NCBI RefSeq assembly: GCF_024323335.1
Contig: NC_066580.1
Location: 141,412,188-141,476,187 of the forward strand
Reading direction: 5' to 3'
Length of the DNA: 64,000 bases
From: Lathyrus oleraceus
Taxonomy: Eukaryota > Streptophyta > Magnoliopsida > Fabales > Fabaceae
In this document: in pieces, positions 60,727 through 64,000 of the stretch
Layout: each line of letters starts with the position of its first letter
How positions within the stretch are numbered: the stretch's first letter is position 1
Made by a program: the position numbers and the translations under genes
Notes under the pieces: generated by a model
What the model was told of the DNA's origin: nothing
What the model saw: only the letters and a program-made list of their open reading frames with translations
The model's database searches: none

Positions 60727-60897
60727 TTGACTGATGCTGAATGGATTCAGAGTCGTTATGACCAACTGAATTTGATTGAAGAGAAAAGATTAACTGCCAT
60801 GTGCCATGGTCAATTATATCAGCAAAGGATGAAGAAAGCATTCGATAAGAAGGTCAAGCCTCGTGTGTTCCGAGAAGGTGACCTCGTGCTCAAGAAA
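60727..60897 (+). pseudogene. Ogre A integrase C-terminal scrap
   Basis: LTDAEWIQSRYDQLNLIEEK, then RLTAMCHGQLYQQRMKKAFD and FREGDLVLKK. Colinear with 48561-48736 of B. It breaks at about 60897, just before the GPY/F-type region, where inverted LTR E joins. Confidence 0.75.
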
Positions 60898-60898
60898 A

Positions 60899-63800
60899 GT
60901 TTTTGAAAAGAGGCAGAGATTTTGAAATTTAAGAAGTGGAGGGAGATGAAGATACTACCAGAAGCATAAATTAAAAGTTAGAGTTGAAAAGATCTAACCA
61001 ATGGGATGCAATCCAACAAACAAGAATGTCATATAAAAACCCATTTTCCTTTGGACTTTAATCAAGCAATGATCAATAATCAATGAAAAATATCCATACA
61101 TCATGAAGATCAAGGCATCAAATAAAGATGGCCACATCCAAGTAAGCATTCCAATGTCTAGCAGTCTTCATTGTCTTCTAATGTACCAGATGAAATATTC
61201 CTTGATCAACTTAGAACAAAACATCAGACACAGGCAATAACAACATAAGCAATTAAGCACCAAGGCAGAGTAGCATATGAATCAAAGAAATCCTCAAGGT
61301 CTTGCATCAGATGAAGGCAAAATTCAGATATAGCTCAGTTTCGGAATGTCGGCATTGGCCAAGTCCTTTAGCACAGGGAATGTTGCCTAATCCTAAGTCC
61401 AAAAGCTCAGATCAAATTCCAACAGTCCTCTAATGGTTTTTTTAGGGTTTTTGTTGTTATTAGATGTTTTAAGGTCCTAAGACCACAAACAAAATCAAAA
61501 CACACAAACAAATATATACAATCACAAGATATGGCTCAAATGAGCAAAAAGAGAAGGACTTAAACATAAACAAGTTATATGAAATTTAAATGACAATGAA
61601 TGAAAAATGACTGAAAGTTAAATTGCATAAAGTAAATGACTTGAAAGTAAAAGCTTAATGAATAAGAGTTAGTCAAATACTAGTCAAAAGTTAGTGGTGT
61701 TAGAGGTGATTTTTTAATTGATTAAGTCATTCTTTGGAGAATACTCAACCATTCATTCACAAGTATGAATCCTTAAACCAAGACATCTTCCATGAGAAGG
61801 GCTCCAACTTGGATAATTCAACAAGTCTGCCACTAGCTCTCATGAACGGAAAAAAAGTCAAGTCTCCACACAATGCCATGAAGAATGGGAGACTTACAAT
61901 CTCACTTACTAGAATGCCATGCCTTGAGGGTCAAATTTAGCTCTATATTAAGCAATCGTAATTGGACTTATGTAGAAGTCACAACTATCTGAGGTCTGAC
62001 AATAAAAATATAGGTGTTAATGCATGTTAGAGATTTGGTAGAAAGAACCAAACTCCTAAAACATACCACACACTAAAAGAAAATGGGAAGGACCTATCTC
62101 AGTCATACCTATATTGATTCATCTGACACAAGGTCATTGATGAATCAATTATCCTTTAGACATTAGAGCTTTTATTGGTCAAATGAGGGAATGGGGAAGA
62201 ATAGGTATGAATATGAAGAGGGAGGGGAAGATAGAAACACAAATGTATTATGAGAGGAATTGCATCAAATCAAAACCATTCATTCATTTTGGGAGATGAA
62301 ATGTACATTTCATCAATCCCCTAAATCCAATGGTTTTGATCCAACAAAAGTCAAATCAACCATGACCAAGACCCAAACAGAAAGTCAAACATCACAAGAC
62401 CATAAAAATGGCTCAACAATATTTTTAAACATTTAATCAATTAAAATTCAATTTAAAAATGAATTAAAATACCTTTTAAATTGGCCAAAACCTAAAATCC
62501 CTTCAAGCACCAAATAAATGGCCAAGGGATTTATCCTAGGTAAAACAAGGTCAAAGGACCTTAAATAATTTTTTTTTACTATTTTTAAAAAGTCAGAAGT
62601 ATTTTTAAGCAATTAAAAATATACACAAAAACATTTAATTCATGAAAAATACCAAAATTAATCCAAAAAATGATTTTAATTCAAAATATGGAAGAGAAAA
62701 ATATTTAATGATTTTTGGTGAAAGTCCCATATTTTTTGGATTAAAAATAAAATTATTATGAATTAAACAAAATAAAGGGATTAAATGAAAAATCAGAAAA
62801 TAAAATGAAATTCAAAAAAACAAGGGCCATCAGATCTCCCTCATTAGTTGAAGTGGCAGATTTGATGGCCAGGGGTGCACTTCCATTAAACATCTCAGTC
62901 AACGCGTGTACACGCGTTGTATTCAAAAGCAAGGGCCAGGATTAGTATGTGGATTCATGATCAAATGGTCTGGGTAATGCCAGCACACCACCGAAGCCCT
63001 AGCTCCGGTCATCTTCTCTGGTGGACCTCACCAGACTGTCCACCATAAACCACCACCAAAATAAAAAGTAAAGATATGATTTTTAAGGAAAAATACTCAG
63101 GAGCAGGAATCTGACCCCTATTTCTTCCAATTCCAAGTATATTGAAAGATACATGGATTTGAAATTTGAGGTTCATAATCCGAGTTACTTCGATTTAACC
63201 TCAAAGCAACTCAATCTTGTTGCCTACATTGGTAGGACTTCAGCCAACCAAAAATCAAAGAGAATGGTGATGAATTGGGAAAGAATTGAAGAGAGAAGTT
63301 TGAAAAATTTCACCTTCTGTTTGTAGTGATGAAGCTTGATCTGGATCTCAACTGGCTTGGGCTTGCTTCCACTTGATTGCAGGAGGTGAATTGAGAGCTC
63401 AAATGGCTTGGATTCTTGGAGTTTCAACTTTAAAACAGAAGTGAAATTGAAACTCGATTTTCAATTGAAAACCTTCAAGATTATCCTCTAATGGTGGTGG
63501 GAAGGTTACAGGAGCAAAGCTTGGGCAAGGTGTCCCAAATTCTGAGCAGAAGGGGTTGTATTTGTAGGCTTGGCAATTGATTTCCGCACACTTCCATAAT
63601 TTATCCAAAAATAGAAATTCTGATGTGCATGCTTGCATGAGTGTGTGATAGGCCCATGAAATGATCTAATAAGGTCCAAAAATCATCATGAGTGATGGTG
63701 AAAGTGTAACATGAAGCCATGCATTTGAAATTGAGAAGTGACCATGAGATTCATCCAAATGGGACCGTGAAGAGTAACCATGTGCAAGTCATTCAAACCT

Positions 63801-64000
63801 TATCCAAATGAAGTAATTTTGGACTTTTTGGAAAGGTGAGATCAAGGAGAACAAATTTCATGTTGAACACTTTTTCATTTGAATCTTGGATCATGATGAA
63901 TTTTGAGGTGGAAGTTTGGGAAATCAAAGATAATTAAAAAATTTCTAAGTACCAAGTCAAATGTTCACTTCTTCCACCTTGAATAACTTTTGCTATGAGC
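60899..64000 (-). repeat. Inverted Ogre LTR fragment E
   Basis: The reverse complement matches D and C: from 64000 leftward it reads GCTCATAGCAAAAGTTATTC like 32938 onward. It passes the CCGGAG-rich stretch (about 63000) and ends near 60899 at sequence equivalent to D at about 32290. A degenerate TATA-like word (63559-63566, minus) sits where C has TATAAATA. Both LTR ends are missing: one is outside the window, the other is cut where it meets Ogre A. The open frames inside have no recognisable family. Confidence 0.8.

Larger units (their letters stand above)
34278..60897 (+). mobile_element. Ogre A: internally deleted Ogre, split by Ogre B
   Basis: Parts: 5' LTR 34278-39329, primer site 39336-39353, leader, a gag N-terminal scrap (40604-40687), a protease-end region (40688-40907 continued at 59981-60161), a presumed intron, an RT-start scrap (60423-60590), an A-rich junction, and an integrase-end scrap (60727-60897). 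Between 40907 and 59981 lies Ogre B with TSD GGTCT. The 3' UTR and 3' LTR are missing; the element stops where inverted LTR E begins. It is Ogre-like in LTR length, primer site and gene order, but most of gag, RT, RNase H and integrase are gone. Confidence 0.85.

Noticed and set aside
61734..61940. 68-codon plus-strand frame in the right flank
   Set aside because: It is antisense to inverted LTR fragment E, matching non-coding LTR sequence of D near 31300-31500.

Overview
The window is repeat-rich nuclear DNA of a plant, almost certainly a legume and most likely of tribe Fabeae (pea, vetch, lentil, Lathyrus). The evidence is giant Ogre-type Ty3/gypsy LTR elements (LTRs of 4.7-5.6 kb, primer site TGGCGACTCTGCTGGGGA), Mutator-like elements carrying a plant mobile domain gene, a gag-only chromovirus derivative, and a decayed chloroplast ycf2 fragment. 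I see no ordinary host gene. Nearly every base that can be explained belongs to a mobile element, and most open frames are decayed pieces of them.

Layout. 1-302 is the end of one Mutator-like element (MULE). 969-1349 is nuclear-integrated plastid DNA (ycf2). About 1355-11578 is a MULE ('MULE1') with a dead transposase on the minus strand, a dead plant mobile domain (PMD) gene on the plus strand and a small third ORF. Its transposase is split by a 5.76-kb gag-only LTR element (4050-9813, TSD TAAAA). 11579-14699 is AT-rich with no recognised gene. 14700-20790 is a second, inverted relative ('MULE2') with the same three genes: PMD (minus), transposase (plus, dead) and an intact 97-aa third ORF (minus). 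About 20.8-24 kb is unassigned non-coding DNA leading into a decayed Tat-like gag-pro-pol fragment (23983-27147).

27148-64000 is a nest of Ogre elements. LTR C (from 27148) is split by solo LTR D (28227-32932) and cut at 34277 by element A. Element A is split in turn by the complete 19,073-bp element B (40908-59980, TSD GGTCT, two 5,553-bp LTRs differing at roughly 16 sites by eye). A ends at about 60897 against an inverted Ogre LTR fragment E (60899-64000, minus).

How the parts work. A and B are both internally deleted Ogres. They keep LTRs, primer site, leader, scraps of gag, protease, the start of reverse transcriptase and the end of integrase, and they share the same deletion boundaries and the same frameshift. 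B is young, so this is a non-autonomous lineage that has moved using proteins supplied elsewhere. The most unusual signal is in B downstream of integrase (48.9-54 kb): several families of short repeated hairpins. In one family of five copies both the outer and the inner stem change in a compensating way while the loop stays fixed, which suggests selection on RNA (or cruciform DNA) structure in the Ogre 3' untranslated region.
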